Made by a program: the position numbers and the translations under genes
Notes under the pieces: model-generated
Told to the model about the DNA's origin: nothing
Seen by the model: the letters and a program-made list of their open reading frames with translations, nothing else
Database searches by the model: none
Part shown: piece by piece, positions 50,453 to 58,866 of the stretch
How the letters are laid out: every line of letters starts with the position of its first letter
Position numbering within the stretch: position 1 is the stretch's first letter
NCBI GenBank assembly: GCA_030431695.1
Contig: JAUIIU010000011.1
Location: 1-58,866, forward strand
Length of the DNA stretch: 58,866 nucleotides
Source of the DNA: Bacteroidia bacterium
GTDB lineage: Bacteria > Bacteroidota > Bacteroidia > Flavobacteriales > Flavobacteriaceae
Direction: 5' to 3'

Positions 50453-51808
50453 CTATGTCAATTGAAATTCGGGCAGCGACATGAGCTGTAAACTCCGTTC
50501 TCGCTGTGTGAAACCATTCGATTCGGCAAACATTTTTGCTGAATCTTTCGTAATTCCCGTGGCACATATTGCCTCAAAAAGGGCTTCAGGCTCCAGTTTA
50601 CCATACTGCCGATCGAAACTCTCCCAATTCTTTGAGATCTTGAATTTACCTCCAAACGTCCTGCCACTTGCTACCTTATATTGTATTGAATCTGAAGGGA
50701 TCATACCATTACCAAGGAACACCGAAGCCAGTTTTAATCGTATCATCAGCGTATGACTATTGATCCAGCTACGTCCGCCCGGCCATCCGGCCACATTTGG
50801 CGGTTCAAGCATCGACTGTCCCAGAAGTCGCTGAACGAACAGTTGCTGCCGCTGGTCTTCAAACTCAAAGGGCACTACCCTGTAAATAGAGGTAAGCAGA
50901 TCTATGGGCGATTTTATCTTGTTCCCAATATTGACTTCATCGTAGAACCAATTCGAAGTAAAAACAAACCTCATCAACTCCTTAATATCGTAGTCCTTAT
51001 AGAATCGGGCTGCCATCGCTTCAACATGATTGCGATTCACATCGGTGTTCACGAAATACCTGTATAGCTTTTCACAGATGAAGGATGCGCAGGCCTTCTC
51101 CTTACAGATTATATTCACGATATCGTCACCGTCCAGGTCGCCGGACCAGCCCATGAATTCCTTTTCCCCGAAATCATGCTGCTTCCTATTCAGAATAAAG
51201 CTGCCATCCATCATGGATCCCCAACCTGTAAAAGCCCTGGCGGCTTCCTTTATATCTTCTTCGGAATAGTTTCCTTCCCCAAGGGTAAAGAGTTCAAGCA
51301 ATTCCCTGGCGTAATTCTCATTGGGCTGTCCTTTTACATTCTGATTGGTATTCAGATACTTCATCATGGAAGGTGCTTTCCCAACCGCCTTGGTAAACTG
51401 CCTGAAGTCTCCCAATGCATATCTTCTCAGCATATTCCTGTAACGAACGGAATAATACAGTACCTGGTCCCCTACCACAAAATGGTTTGTCCAGAACAGG
51501 GTCATCCTTTCGTTAAAGGCTTCCTTTGAAGACACCAAACGCCCCAACCAGGCCGCGTTGTATATTAGATGTTTTTCGGCATTCTTTCGAATGAGCTTTT
51601 CAAATTCCTTGATCCTTCCCTGGAAATCCCCCGCAAAAAATTCGTCGATATCGGGCATATCCAGGTTTAACGGACTCACCTCTTCAGATTCGTCAATTAG
51701 CCGATCCACTACTTCTTCACGAGTCAGGGAAGTAAGCTTCAACGCATCCGAAGGAGTAATTCCGAAGGCTGCTCTTCGATACAAATGGTATATATCCTGC
51801 AACTTCAT
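50453..51808 (-). CDS. DUF1800 domain protein
   Basis: 451 residues, no clear signal peptide. Landmarks: LYRRAAFGITPSDALKLTSL, ERMTLFWTNHFVVGDQVLYY, YLNTNQNVKGQPNENYARELLELFTLGEGNYSEEDIKEAARAFTGW, and VAGWPGGRSWINSHTLMIRL. These are the core motifs of DUF1800. It functions with DUF1501, and both are probably linked to polysaccharide or surface-layer processing, though no activity is proven. First gene of the pair; its upstream region abuts the divergent trp promoter. Confidence 0.9.
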   Translation of the reverse strand: MKLQDIYHLYRRAAFGITPSDALKLTSLTREEVVDRLIDESEEVSPLNLDMPDIDEFFAGDFQGRIKEFEKLIRKNAEKHLIYNAAWLGRLVSSKEAFNERMTLFWTNHFVVGDQVLYYSVRYRNMLRRYALGDFRQFTKAVGKAPSMMKYLNTNQNVKGQPNENYARELLELFTLGEGNYSEEDIKEAARAFTGWGSMMDGSFILNRKQHDFGEKEFMGWSGDLDGDDIVNIICKEKACASFICEKLYRYFVNTDVNRNHVEAMAARFYKDYDIKELMRFVFTSNWFYDEVNIGNKIKSPIDLLTSIYRVVPFEFEDQRQQLFVQRLLGQSMLEPPNVAGWPGGRSWINSHTLMIRLKLASVFLGNGMIPSDSIQYKVASGRTFGGKFKISKNWESFDRQYGKLEPEALFEAICATGITKDSAKMFAESNGFTQRERSLQLMSLPEFQLT

Positions 51809-51868
51809 ACCTTAATTGGACTAAAAACTATGCCAAACGTTTATTGAACGAAATTTGCGCACCAAATA

Positions 51869-51899
51869 TTTGCCTGTTTCGGGGCAATTCATATCTTTG
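51869..51899 (+). promoter_or_regulatory. trp operon promoter (-33 TTTG, -7 TATCTTTG)
   Basis: TTTG (51869-51872) and TATCTTTG (51892-51899) are separated by 19 nt, the textbook Bacteroidota -33/-7 layout. The predicted start is about 51905-51907, at the ATG of the leader peptide, so the leader mRNA would be essentially leaderless. Confidence 0.8.
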
Positions 51900-51906
51900 A
51901 CAACAT

Positions 51907-51963
51907 ATGAATAATACAAAACTAAATAACTGGTGGTGGTTGAACTTACGTCGGATGTCGTGA
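51907..51963 (+). CDS. trpL: trp leader peptide (WWW)
   Basis: An 18-residue frame, MNNTKLNNWWWLNLRRMS, with three consecutive Trp codons (51931-51939). It ends at TGA 51961-51963. This is the classical layout for ribosome-mediated attenuation: scarcity of charged tRNA-Trp stalls the ribosome at the Trp codons. The stop lies inside the first strand of the antiterminator. It starts at or next to the predicted transcription start. Confidence 0.85.
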   Translation: MNNTKLNNWWWLNLRRMS

Positions 51964-52020
51964 GCGAAGCATTATGAGTTTACCATATACAGGCTTGTCT
52001 ATCACGACAAGCCTTTTTTA
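51957..52020 (+). terminator. trp attenuator: terminator and competing antiterminator
   Basis: Terminator: AGGCTTGTC (51991-51999), loop TATCAC, GACAAGCCT (52006-52014), then TTTTTTA. Antiterminator: GTCGTGA (51957-51963, including the leader stop) is perfectly complementary to TCACGAC (52002-52008), and AAGC (51967-51970) can pair with GCTT (51993-51996), overlapping and excluding the terminator. Stalling at the Trp codons would free GTCGTGA and favour read-through into trpE. Confidence 0.8.
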
Positions 52021-52034
52021 TTTTAACCTGACCA

Positions 52035-53441
52035 ATGATAAGATATAAATTAACAACATATCACGAAAAACTACTGGCGGATACCCTTACCCCTGTTTCG
52101 GTCTACCTTCGCCTGCGAGACAGGTTCCCGAACAGTATTTTACTGGAGAGTAGTGATTATCGTGCCAACGACAACACTTTTAGTTTCATTTGTTGTAACC
52201 CTATTGCTTCCATTTCTGTTGCTGAAGAAAGCATCATTCGGAAATTTCCCGATGGAAGGACCGAGACCACTTCGATCGATGAGAAAATAAGCATCCCGGA
52301 CGAACTCGAAGAATTCGCAGCATCTTTCCAGGCGGATACTACCGAATTCAAATTCCCAACCAATGGTTTATTCGGGTTCATGAGTTATGATGCGGTAAGG
52401 TATTTTGAAGATATTTCGGTATCCAAGAAGAATTCGGAACTGGGAATGCCGGATATATACTACGCTGTATACCAGAATGTGATCGCGATCAATCACTTCA
52501 ATAACGAGGCCTATGTCTTTTCACATTGCTACGATACGGAAAGTAATCTTTCAGAATTGATTCAGTTACTCAGGTCCAAGAATTTTGCCGAATTCCCCTT
52601 CGTCCGCAAAGGCGAGCCGGGCACTAATATTAACGACCAGGAATTTAAAGCCCTGGTAAGCAGGTGTAAGGAACACTGCGCCCGCGGTGATGTTTTTCAG
52701 ATCGTTCCATCGAAGAGATTCTCCCAGGAATTTAGCGGGGATGATTTTAATGTGTACAGGGCTTTGCGAAGTGTAAATCCATCGCCTTATTTGTTTTATT
52801 TCGACTACGGAAATTTTAAGATCTTCGGAAGTTCGCCTGAGGCTCAACTGGTGGTACGACAGGACATCGCGGAGATCCATCCCATAGCAGGAACGTTCAA
52901 GCGAACCGGGAATGATGAACAGGACGCCGAATTGGCGAGGAAGCTTTCAGAAGATGAAAAGGAGAATAGCGAGCACGTAATGCTTGTAGACCTGGCCAGG
53001 AATGATCTCAGCAGGCATGGAAGAGATGTAAAAGTGGAAACCTACCGTGAAATACAGTTCTTTTCACACGTAATTCACCTTGTCAGCAAAGTCACGGCGA
53101 AAAAGAATCCGGATACCAGGACCATGCAGATCGTTGCCGACACCTTCCCAGCAGGTACGCTCAGCGGAGCGCCTAAACACAAAGCGATGCAACTTTTAGA
53201 ACAATACGAGAATGTAAACCGTGAATTCTACGGGGGTGCTTTGGGTTTTATGGATTTTAACGGAAATTTCAACCACGCGATCATAATTCGGTCGTTCGTT
53301 AGCCGAAATCATGTACTTCACTACCAGGCAGGTGCCGGTATAGTTGCGGACAGCGTTGAAGATAGCGAACTTCAGGAAGTGTATAATAAACTGGGAGCAT
53401 TAACCAAAGCCATGGAAATGGCCGAATCCGTTTGTTCATGA
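52035..53441 (+). CDS. trpE: Anthranilate synthase component I
   Basis: 468 residues. The N-terminal half carries the Trp feedback-site strand SILLESSDYR. The chorismate-binding domain has GDVFQIVPSKRF, PYLFYFDYGNFKIFGSSPEA, EIHPIAGTFKR, ENSEHVMLVDLARNDLSRHG, DTFPAGTLSGAPKHKAMQ and NHAIIIRSF. With TrpG it converts chorismate and glutamine to anthranilate. First structural gene, 14 nt after the attenuator T run. Its stop overlaps the trpG start (ATGA). Confidence 0.97.
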   Translation: MIRYKLTTYHEKLLADTLTPVSVYLRLRDRFPNSILLESSDYRANDNTFSFICCNPIASISVAEESIIRKFPDGRTETTSIDEKISIPDELEEFAASFQADTTEFKFPTNGLFGFMSYDAVRYFEDISVSKKNSELGMPDIYYAVYQNVIAINHFNNEAYVFSHCYDTESNLSELIQLLRSKNFAEFPFVRKGEPGTNINDQEFKALVSRCKEHCARGDVFQIVPSKRFSQEFSGDDFNVYRALRSVNPSPYLFYFDYGNFKIFGSSPEAQLVVRQDIAEIHPIAGTFKRTGNDEQDAELARKLSEDEKENSEHVMLVDLARNDLSRHGRDVKVETYREIQFFSHVIHLVSKVTAKKNPDTRTMQIVADTFPAGTLSGAPKHKAMQLLEQYENVNREFYGGALGFMDFNGNFNHAIIIRSFVSRNHVLHYQAGAGIVADSVEDSELQEVYNKLGALTKAMEMAESVCS

Positions 53442-54004
53442 AAATACTGGTGATTGATAATTACGACAGCTTTGTGTACAATCTCGTGCATTACCTGGAA
53501 GACCTGGATGCAGAGGTTGTGGTAAAAAGAAACGACCGGTTTACATTGGAAGAGGTTGAAGAATACGATAAGATATTGTTATCTCCAGGCCCGGGCATTC
53601 CGGACGAAGCAGGATTACTGAAAGAACTCATCCGCGCCTATGCCGGAAAGAAGCCAATTCTCGGGGTATGTTTGGGACAACAGGCCATTGGCGAGGTTTT
53701 TGGCGGACAGATCACAAACCTGGAGGAGGTATTTCACGGGGTGGCGACCAAAACTACTATTTTGGTTGAAGATGAACCCCTTTTTACCGGGCTGAACAAG
53801 ACGATCGAAGTGGGCAGGTATCATTCCTGGGTGGTATCACACGAAAATTTTCCCGATGTGTTGGAGATCACGTCTTTAGATGAAAATAACCAGATCATGT
53901 CTCTACGACATCGGGAATTTGACCTGCGAGGTGTACAATTTCATCCTGAAAGCGTACTTACCCCGGACGGAAAGAAAATGATCAGGAACTGGATAGAAAG
54001 TTAA
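53438..54004 (+). CDS. trpG: Anthranilate synthase component II (glutamine amidotransferase)
   Basis: 188 residues from ATG 53438, sharing 4 nt with the trpE stop. MKILVIDNYDSFVYNLVHYL, then ILLSPGPGIPDEAG, the nucleophile Cys in ILGVCLGQQAIGEVFGG, and the triad His-Glu in GVQFHPESVLTPDG. It supplies ammonia to TrpE. Not fused to trpD here. One nt separates it from trpD. Confidence 0.97.
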   Translation: MKILVIDNYDSFVYNLVHYLEDLDAEVVVKRNDRFTLEEVEEYDKILLSPGPGIPDEAGLLKELIRAYAGKKPILGVCLGQQAIGEVFGGQITNLEEVFHGVATKTTILVEDEPLFTGLNKTIEVGRYHSWVVSHENFPDVLEITSLDENNQIMSLRHREFDLRGVQFHPESVLTPDGKKMIRNWIES

Positions 54005-54005
54005 T

Positions 54006-55004
54006 ATGAAAAAAACTCTCAACAGGCTCATTAACCACGAACAACTAGACAGACAGGAAGCAAGGAACATCCTGGTTTCGATCTCCGAGGGAGCATACAA
54101 CCCTAGTCAGATCTCTGCCTTCCTCACCGTGTATATGATGCGAAGCATCTCCCTAGATGAACTGGAAGGTTTCAGGGACGCGTTACTCGAATTGTGTATT
54201 CCATTCGATGTATCTGATCTGAACACCATCGATCTCTGCGGTACTGGGGGCGACGGAAAAAACACATTTAACATTTCCACCCTGGCATCCTTTGTTACGG
54301 CCGGTGCCGGCATCCTGGTTACCAAGCACGGAAACTACGGGGTGTCCTCGATAAGCGGAAGCAGTAATGTAATGGAACAACTCGGGGTTAGATTCAGTAA
54401 TGAGAGTGGCTACCTGAGGCGTTGTCTTGAAGAATCAGGAATTTGCGTTCTGCACGCACCTTTGTTCCATCCGGCTATGAAAAATGTGGCACCCATACGA
54501 AGAGAACTCGGCGTGAAGACTTTTTTCAATATGTTGGGCCCTATGGTCAATCCTGCCCGGCCGAAGAATCAACTGGTAGGTGTTTTCAGTCTTGAACTTG
54601 CCCGAACCTATGCCTATTTGTATCAGAAATCGGAGAAGAACTATGCCGTTCTTCATTCGATGGATGGTTACGATGAGATCTCCCTTACATCTCCAACCAA
54701 GGTCATCTCAAATCGCGAAGATATGGTTCTAAAACCGTCAAATTTAAACGTTCCGAAGGTTTTACAGGAGGAAATTCACGGCGGGGACAGCATAGAAGCG
54801 TCTGCGAAGATCTTTACAGACATTTTGAAAGGTCTGGGGACTGAAGCCCAGAATAACGTAGTTTGCGCGAATGCAGGAATGGCCATCTCAGTTGCAAAAG
54901 GCTGTACTCCTTTGGAAGGATTTGAACTCGCCAAAAGATCGTTGAAGGACGGAAGTGCATTGGGCGCCCTTCAAAATTTACAAAAAATAAGTAAGGAAGC
55001 ATGA
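54006..55004 (+). CDS. trpD: Anthranilate phosphoribosyltransferase
   Basis: 332 residues. DLCGTGGDGKNTFNISTLAS (PRPP-binding loop), KHGNYGVSSISGSSNVMEQLG, HAPLFHPAMKNVAPIRRELGVKTFFNMLGPMVNP and EISLTSPTKV. It adds phosphoribosyl to anthranilate. The GDGKNTFN loop and the metal-binding residues are intact. It overlaps trpC by 4 nt (ATGA). Confidence 0.97.
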   Translation: MKKTLNRLINHEQLDRQEARNILVSISEGAYNPSQISAFLTVYMMRSISLDELEGFRDALLELCIPFDVSDLNTIDLCGTGGDGKNTFNISTLASFVTAGAGILVTKHGNYGVSSISGSSNVMEQLGVRFSNESGYLRRCLEESGICVLHAPLFHPAMKNVAPIRRELGVKTFFNMLGPMVNPARPKNQLVGVFSLELARTYAYLYQKSEKNYAVLHSMDGYDEISLTSPTKVISNREDMVLKPSNLNVPKVLQEEIHGGDSIEASAKIFTDILKGLGTEAQNNVVCANAGMAISVAKGCTPLEGFELAKRSLKDGSALGALQNLQKISKEA

Positions 55005-55783
55005 CTATCTTAAACCGGATCATAGAATATAAAATCAAGGAGGTGGCTGCACGAAAGCAGGCATTTCCGGTTTCCCTGCTGAAACAATCCGGGTTATATG
55101 GGAGAACCGTTTTTTCGATGTCGGAATCATTGAAAAACAGCAAAACGGGAATAATCGCAGAGCACAAGCGCAGATCACCCAGTAAATCTGTGATCAACAA
55201 CAATGTATTGTTACATGAAGTGGTTTCCGGCTACCAGGATGCCGGTGTTGCCGCAGTTTCGGTTTTAACAGACACCTGCTTTTTCGGGGGTTCCCTGGAC
55301 GATTTACTTCTGGCGAGAGAGGTCCTGGGCATCCCCGTCCTCAGGAAGGAATTCGTGATCGATCCTTATCAATTGCACGAAGCAAAGGCCTATGGTGCCG
55401 ATGCCGTATTGCTTATTGCCGCAGCGCTCGAAAGACCGAAAATCAAGGAATTGGCTGGGCTAGCCGGCGAGCTTGGACTGGAAGTATTGCTGGAAGTACA
55501 CAACGAAGCTGAACTTGCCGGTGCAATAGACCAGAAAGTTCAGATGATAGGTGTGAATAACCGAAATCTGAAAACATTTGATGTAAGCATAGAAACCAGT
55601 AAACATTTAGCCGAAATGATCCCGTCTGCCTATGTGCGTGTTTCTGAAAGTGGGATCAGTACACCGGAAGCAATGATCGAACTTCGGGACTACGGCTACA
55701 TGGGTTTTCTCATGGGTGAACACTTCATGCGCGATATAGACCCGGGACAAGCCGCAAATACGTTTATAGAAAAGTTACTATGA
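55001..55783 (+). CDS. trpC: Indole-3-glycerol phosphate synthase
   Basis: 260 residues, TIM barrel. SKTGIIAEHKRRSPSK-like substrate-binding strand with the catalytic Lys, VLTDTCFFGGSLDDL, VLRKEFVIDPYQLHEAKAYGADAVLLI, LLEVHNEAEL, GVNNRNLKTF and VSESGI. It performs ring closure to indole-3-glycerol phosphate. Separate from trpF, as is usual in Bacteroidota, and overlaps it by 4 nt. Confidence 0.97.
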   Translation: MTILNRIIEYKIKEVAARKQAFPVSLLKQSGLYGRTVFSMSESLKNSKTGIIAEHKRRSPSKSVINNNVLLHEVVSGYQDAGVAAVSVLTDTCFFGGSLDDLLLAREVLGIPVLRKEFVIDPYQLHEAKAYGADAVLLIAAALERPKIKELAGLAGELGLEVLLEVHNEAELAGAIDQKVQMIGVNNRNLKTFDVSIETSKHLAEMIPSAYVRVSESGISTPEAMIELRDYGYMGFLMGEHFMRDIDPGQAANTFIEKLL

Positions 55784-56418
55784 GAAGCCCAAAGATCAAA
55801 ATATGTGGAATGAAGCACAATGTTTCTGAAGTAGCCGATCTGCATCCGGATTTCCTGGGGTTTATCTTCTACAGGCAGAGTCCGAGAAATTTTACGGGCA
55901 CTATCCCAAACATACCGGACGAAATTCAGAAAGTGGGGGTGTTCGTGAACGAGGAGATCGATGTGCTGATCGAGTTATCAAGAGCTTACGACATTGACAT
56001 TATTCAACTTCACGGTGACGAGACGGTGGAGTATTGTGAAAATTTACAAACAGCTCTGAAGAAAGAAAACATGACGAAGATTTGCATTTGGAAGGTTTTC
56101 CGTGTTTCGGATAGCTTCGATTTTGATTCGCCCGGACCATACGAAACCTGTGCGTCGGCTTTTCTGTTCGACACAGGTGGTAAGAACTACGGCGGGAATG
56201 GCTTTCCCTTCAACTGGGAATTGCTTTACGAATACAAAGCCAGGTTACCCATCATCCTGAGTGGTGGTATCGGCTTGGAAGAAGTACCTCGAATCAGGGA
56301 ACTTCTGGCCAAAGGACTCCCTATTATGGCAATAGATGTGAACAGCCGATTTGAAACTGAGCCAGGACGAAAAGAGATCGTTAAACTAAAAAGATTTATT
56401 CATGAGTTATCATGTTAA
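55780..56418 (+). CDS. trpF: Phosphoribosylanthranilate isomerase
   Basis: 212 residues. The catalytic Cys is in [10 protein letters not shown] at the N-terminus and the acid Asp in [20 protein letters not shown]; phosphate loop IILSGGIG and [14 protein letters not shown] follow. It catalyses the Amadori rearrangement between the TrpD and TrpC steps. Its last 17 nt overlap the start of trpB, a longer overlap than the others in the operon. Confidence 0.93.
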   Translation: MRSPKIKICGMKHNVSEVADLHPDFLGFIFYRQSPRNFTGTIPNIPDEIQKVGVFVNEEIDVLIELSRAYDIDIIQLHGDETVEYCENLQTALKKENMTKICIWKVFRVSDSFDFDSPGPYETCASAFLFDTGGKNYGGNGFPFNWELLYEYKARLPIILSGGIGLEEVPRIRELLAKGLPIMAIDVNSRFETEPGRKEIVKLKRFIHELSC

Positions 56419-57583
56419 TGAACAAGGATATTATGGGGAATTCGGAGGAGCTTTCATTCCTGAGATGCTCTATCCGAATGTAGAGGAATTAAGGCAGAAT
56501 TACTTAAAGATCACTTCGGAAGCGTCCTTCCGGGAAGAGTTTTCAAGTTTGCTGAGAGATTACGTCGGCAGGCCTACCCCACTGTATTTTGCCGAGCGGC
56601 TTTCAGAAAAATACAAGACAAAAATCTACCTGAAACGAGAAGACCTCTGTCATACAGGGGCACATAAGGTGAACAACACCATCGGACAAATACTCCTGGC
56701 AAAGCGCCTTGGAAAAAACAGGATCATTGCCGAAACTGGTGCCGGACAGCACGGTGTGGCTACGGCAACGGTATGCGCATTGATGGGACTTGAATGCGTG
56801 GTGTATATGGGTGAAGTGGATATTGCCCGCCAGGCTCCTAATGTCGCACGAATGAAAATGTTGGGTGCGACGGTTATTCCTGCACTAAGCGGTAGCCGAA
56901 CCCTGAAAGATGCCACCAACGAGGCGATCCGGGATTGGATCAACAATCCTACCAATACACATTATATAATCGGTAGCGTGGTTGGGCCTCACCCCTATCC
57001 CGATATGGTTGCTCGGTTTCAAAGTGTGATATCGAAGGAAATCTCAGAACAGCTTAATGAAAAAGAAGGGTGTCATAGCCCGGACTACGTGGTCGCCTGC
57101 GTAGGTGGAGGGAGTAACGCCGCGGGTGCATTCTATCACTTCCTGGACGATGAGAATGTCGGACTGATAGCCGTGGAGGCAGCCGGCAAAGGTATTGATA
57201 CCGGTGAAAGTGCTGCTACCTCGGTTTTGGGTAAAGCAGGGATAATCCATGGTAGTAAAACATTACTGATGCAATCTCCGGACGGGCAAATAACCGAGCC
57301 TTATTCTATTTCGGCGGGGTTGGACTATCCCGGGGTCGGACCGCTGCATGCCCATTTGTACACTTCTGGAAGAGGTGAATTTATATCCATCACGGATGAC
57401 GATGCGATGCAGGCTGGGCTTGAACTCAGCGAACTGGAAGGAATAATCCCTGCTATTGAGACCAGTCATGCCCTGGCGATCTTCAAGGACAGGCCTTTTG
57501 ATCTTAAAGATATTGTAGTAGTGAATCTTAGCGGTCGTGGAGACAAGGACCTTGATACTTATATAGAATATTTCAATTTATAA
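56402..57583 (+). CDS. trpB: Tryptophan synthase beta chain
   Basis: 393 residues. [32 protein letters not shown], the PLP Lys in [58 protein letters not shown], and [14 protein letters not shown]. It condenses indole with serine. The start [12 protein letters not shown] at 56402 lies inside trpF (17-nt overlap); no later in-frame Met fits the conserved N-terminus. Confidence 0.97.
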   Translation: MSYHVNEQGYYGEFGGAFIPEMLYPNVEELRQNYLKITSEASFREEFSSLLRDYVGRPTPLYFAERLSEKYKTKIYLKREDLCHTGAHKVNNTIGQILLAKRLGKNRIIAETGAGQHGVATATVCALMGLECVVYMGEVDIARQAPNVARMKMLGATVIPALSGSRTLKDATNEAIRDWINNPTNTHYIIGSVVGPHPYPDMVARFQSVISKEISEQLNEKEGCHSPDYVVACVGGGSNAAGAFYHFLDDENVGLIAVEAAGKGIDTGESAATSVLGKAGIIHGSKTLLMQSPDGQITEPYSISAGLDYPGVGPLHAHLYTSGRGEFISITDDDAMQAGLELSELEGIIPAIETSHALAIFKDRPFDLKDIVVVNLSGRGDKDLDTYIEYFNL

Positions 57584-57589
57584 CATCCC

Positions 57590-58354
57590 ATGAACAGAAT
57601 AACAGACAGACTAGGGAAACAAGAGAAGGTACTCTCTATATATTTCACAGCTGGTTATCCGAATTTGGACGATACCATAAAGATTATTGAAGCTTTGGAA
57701 CAAAGTGGTGTGGATATGGTTGAGATCGGTTTACCTTTTAGTGATCCGTTGGCTGATGGACCGACCATTCAACACAGTTCAACTATTGCTCTTGAAAACG
57801 GTATGCATACAGACTTACTCTTTTCACAATTGAAGGACATTCGAAAAAAGATTTCGATCCCGCTTATTCTCATGGGCTATTTCAACCCTGTGCTTCAGTA
57901 CGGTGTAGAACGATTTTGCAAGAAATGTAAGGAGGTAGGGATTGACGGACTTATCCTTCCCGACTTACCTTTGAACGAATACCAGGAGCACTGTGCGGAC
58001 ATATTCAAAAAGTACGGACTGATAAATGTGTTCCTGATCACGCCTCAAACTTCGGACACCAGGATACGCCAGATCGACGAAAGCAGCAAAGGTTTCATTT
58101 ATATGGTGAGTAGCGCAAGCACCACCGGTAAGACAAGTGGATTCGGGCCAGAGCAACGAGGGTATTTTACGAGAGTTTCGTCCATGGATCTCACTAATCC
58201 CCTGATCGTGGGTTTTGGAATCAGTAATGCTGAAACCTATGCGATGGCCACGGAGCATACAAAAGGAGCGATCATCGGAAGTGCTTTCATTAAAATGTTG
58301 AATTCTGAAGGTATAAGCGGCATCCTAAACTTCGTCAACTCCATTAAAAGGTAA
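57590..58354 (+). CDS. trpA: Tryptophan synthase alpha chain
   Basis: 254 residues, TIM barrel. VLSIYFTAGYPNLDDTIKII, VDMVEIGLPFSDPLADGPTIQ (catalytic Glu and Asp), ILMGYFNPVLQYGVERF, IDGLILPDLPLNEY and IYMVSSASTTGKTSGF, then IVGFGIS. It cleaves indole-3-glycerol phosphate and channels indole to TrpB. Last gene of the operon, 6 nt after trpB, then a terminator. Confidence 0.97.
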   Translation: MNRITDRLGKQEKVLSIYFTAGYPNLDDTIKIIEALEQSGVDMVEIGLPFSDPLADGPTIQHSSTIALENGMHTDLLFSQLKDIRKKISIPLILMGYFNPVLQYGVERFCKKCKEVGIDGLILPDLPLNEYQEHCADIFKKYGLINVFLITPQTSDTRIRQIDESSKGFIYMVSSASTTGKTSGFGPEQRGYFTRVSSMDLTNPLIVGFGISNAETYAMATEHTKGAIIGSAFIKMLNSEGISGILNFVNSIKR

Positions 58355-58379
58355 TTATTCTGTAGTTGTCTTAAAAGAG

Positions 58380-58412
58380 AAACCCCTTCCGTTACCGGAA
58401 GGGGTTTTCTTT
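58380..58412. terminator. Bidirectional terminator between trpA and the T9SS cargo gene
   Basis: AACCCCTTCCG (58381-58391), loop TTAC, CGGAAGGGGTT (58396-58406), an 11-bp perfect stem, flanked by A-rich and T-rich sequence on both strands (TTTTCTTTT on plus). It serves both converging genes. Confidence 0.9.
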
Positions 58413-58436
58413 TGGTTGGTTATATAATCTCAGGGA

Positions 58437-58866
58437 TTATTCTTTGATCAATCGCTTAACGGTTGTAGCAGCTTCGCTGTTGATCTGAACCATGTACACT
58501 CCTGATGCTAAGCTAGAGACATCGATGGTCATCTGGCTTCCCATATTGTGAAGGTCTATGGTGTTGATCAGCTTGCCATTCATATCATAGATCATGGCAT
58601 TGTCCAGCAATATGTTGGAACCGTTGGCCAGGATCACTTGGGTACTGGCTGGGTTCGGGTACATGCTGATAGCTGTGCTAAGGTCGTTATCGTTGTTTCC
58701 AAGGATACTCTCTACAGTCAGCTCGAACGTACAGCAATTTTCATTACCGTATTCATCGGTTGAGCAGATAGTAATTACATGGGTTCCATCACCCAGTAGT
58801 GTTCCCGGAGCAGGATCCTGAGTGAACACAGTCAATGGATCCGTACAGTTATCGACTGCAGTAGCA
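58437..58866 (-). CDS. T9SS-secreted protein with HYR domain, C-terminal part only
   Basis: The frame is open to the right edge, giving 142 residues of the C-terminus. ATAVDNCTDPLTVFTQDPAP, then GTHVITICSTDEYGNENCC, forms an HYR (hyalin repeat-like) beta-sandwich. Then ISMYPNPASTQVILANGS to SGVYMVQINSEAATTVKRLI, the type A T9SS sorting domain (YPNP...G-x-Y, ending KRLIKE). It is exported by the type IX system and the domain is cleaved. Adhesin or enzyme, unknown: the rest lies outside. Confidence 0.9.
   Translation of the reverse strand, partial: ATAVDNCTDPLTVFTQDPAPGTLLGDGTHVITICSTDEYGNENCCTFELTVESILGNNDNDLSTAISMYPNPASTQVILANGSNILLDNAMIYDMNGKLINTIDLHNMGSQMTIDVSSLASGVYMVQINSEAATTVKRLIKE

Overview
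The window is about 58.9 kb of a Bacteroidota chromosome, most likely a marine member of Flavobacteriaceae. Evidence: the TAnnTTTG-type promoter -7 boxes before many genes, the near absence of Shine-Dalgarno sequences, many Bacteroidota-typical families (DUF1501/DUF1800 pair, DUF3857, DUF2007, YceI with MarR), a tmRNA whose tag reads GENNYALAA, and a C-terminal type IX secretion sorting domain at the right edge. No rRNA, tRNA, CRISPR array, transposase or prophage was recognised.

Layout. (1) 1-6254: end of a universal stress gene, a truncated secreted amidohydrolase, and an outer-membrane barrel/giant TPR pair. (2) 6505-9315: tail-fibre-like secreted protein, FtsE, secreted subtilase. (3) 9411-24681: a surface-polysaccharide locus with four glycosyltransferases, an FdtA/FdtB amino-sugar module, two hexapeptide acyltransferases, two tandem Wzx-type flippases, a FemAB-like acyltransferase, two tandem membrane-anchored sulfatase-fold proteins, a methyltransferase and a small membrane protein. 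The minus-strand part (24681 to 14442) is almost gap-free and looks like one operon. (4) 24758-30497: typA, kdsA, DUF1801, S9 peptidase, a candidate small RNA with its own palindrome-flanked promoter and terminator, and a CBS-domain protein. (5) 30659-36562: a winged-helix regulator operon with two copies of one palindromic operator, controlling a membrane protein, a COQ4-like protein, CreD and DUF2809/DUF1361 membrane proteins, then a DUF3857 transglutaminase-like protein. (6) 36559-43610: a dehydrogenase, a pile of structured extragenic elements, tmRNA, small secreted and signalling proteins, and a 1130-residue MORN / long helix / LysM / MORN protein. (7) 43611-49210: asnA behind a palindrome-rich 485-bp upstream region, a four-gene envelope thiol/rhodanese cluster, and divergent marR-yceI. 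(8) 49260-51808: the DUF1800-DUF1501 pair. (9) 51869-58413: a complete trpEGDCFBA operon with a leader peptide containing three consecutive Trp codons and a terminator/antiterminator, then the end of a T9SS cargo gene.

Themes: most of the window is cell-envelope biology (capsule or O-antigen assembly, KDO synthesis, envelope integrity, thiol redox). The best candidates for something undescribed are the ~118-nt transcript near 29.9-30.0 kb, the twin-operator winged-helix/COQ4-like/CreD operon, the giant MORN-helix-LysM protein, and the nearly leaderless trp attenuator.
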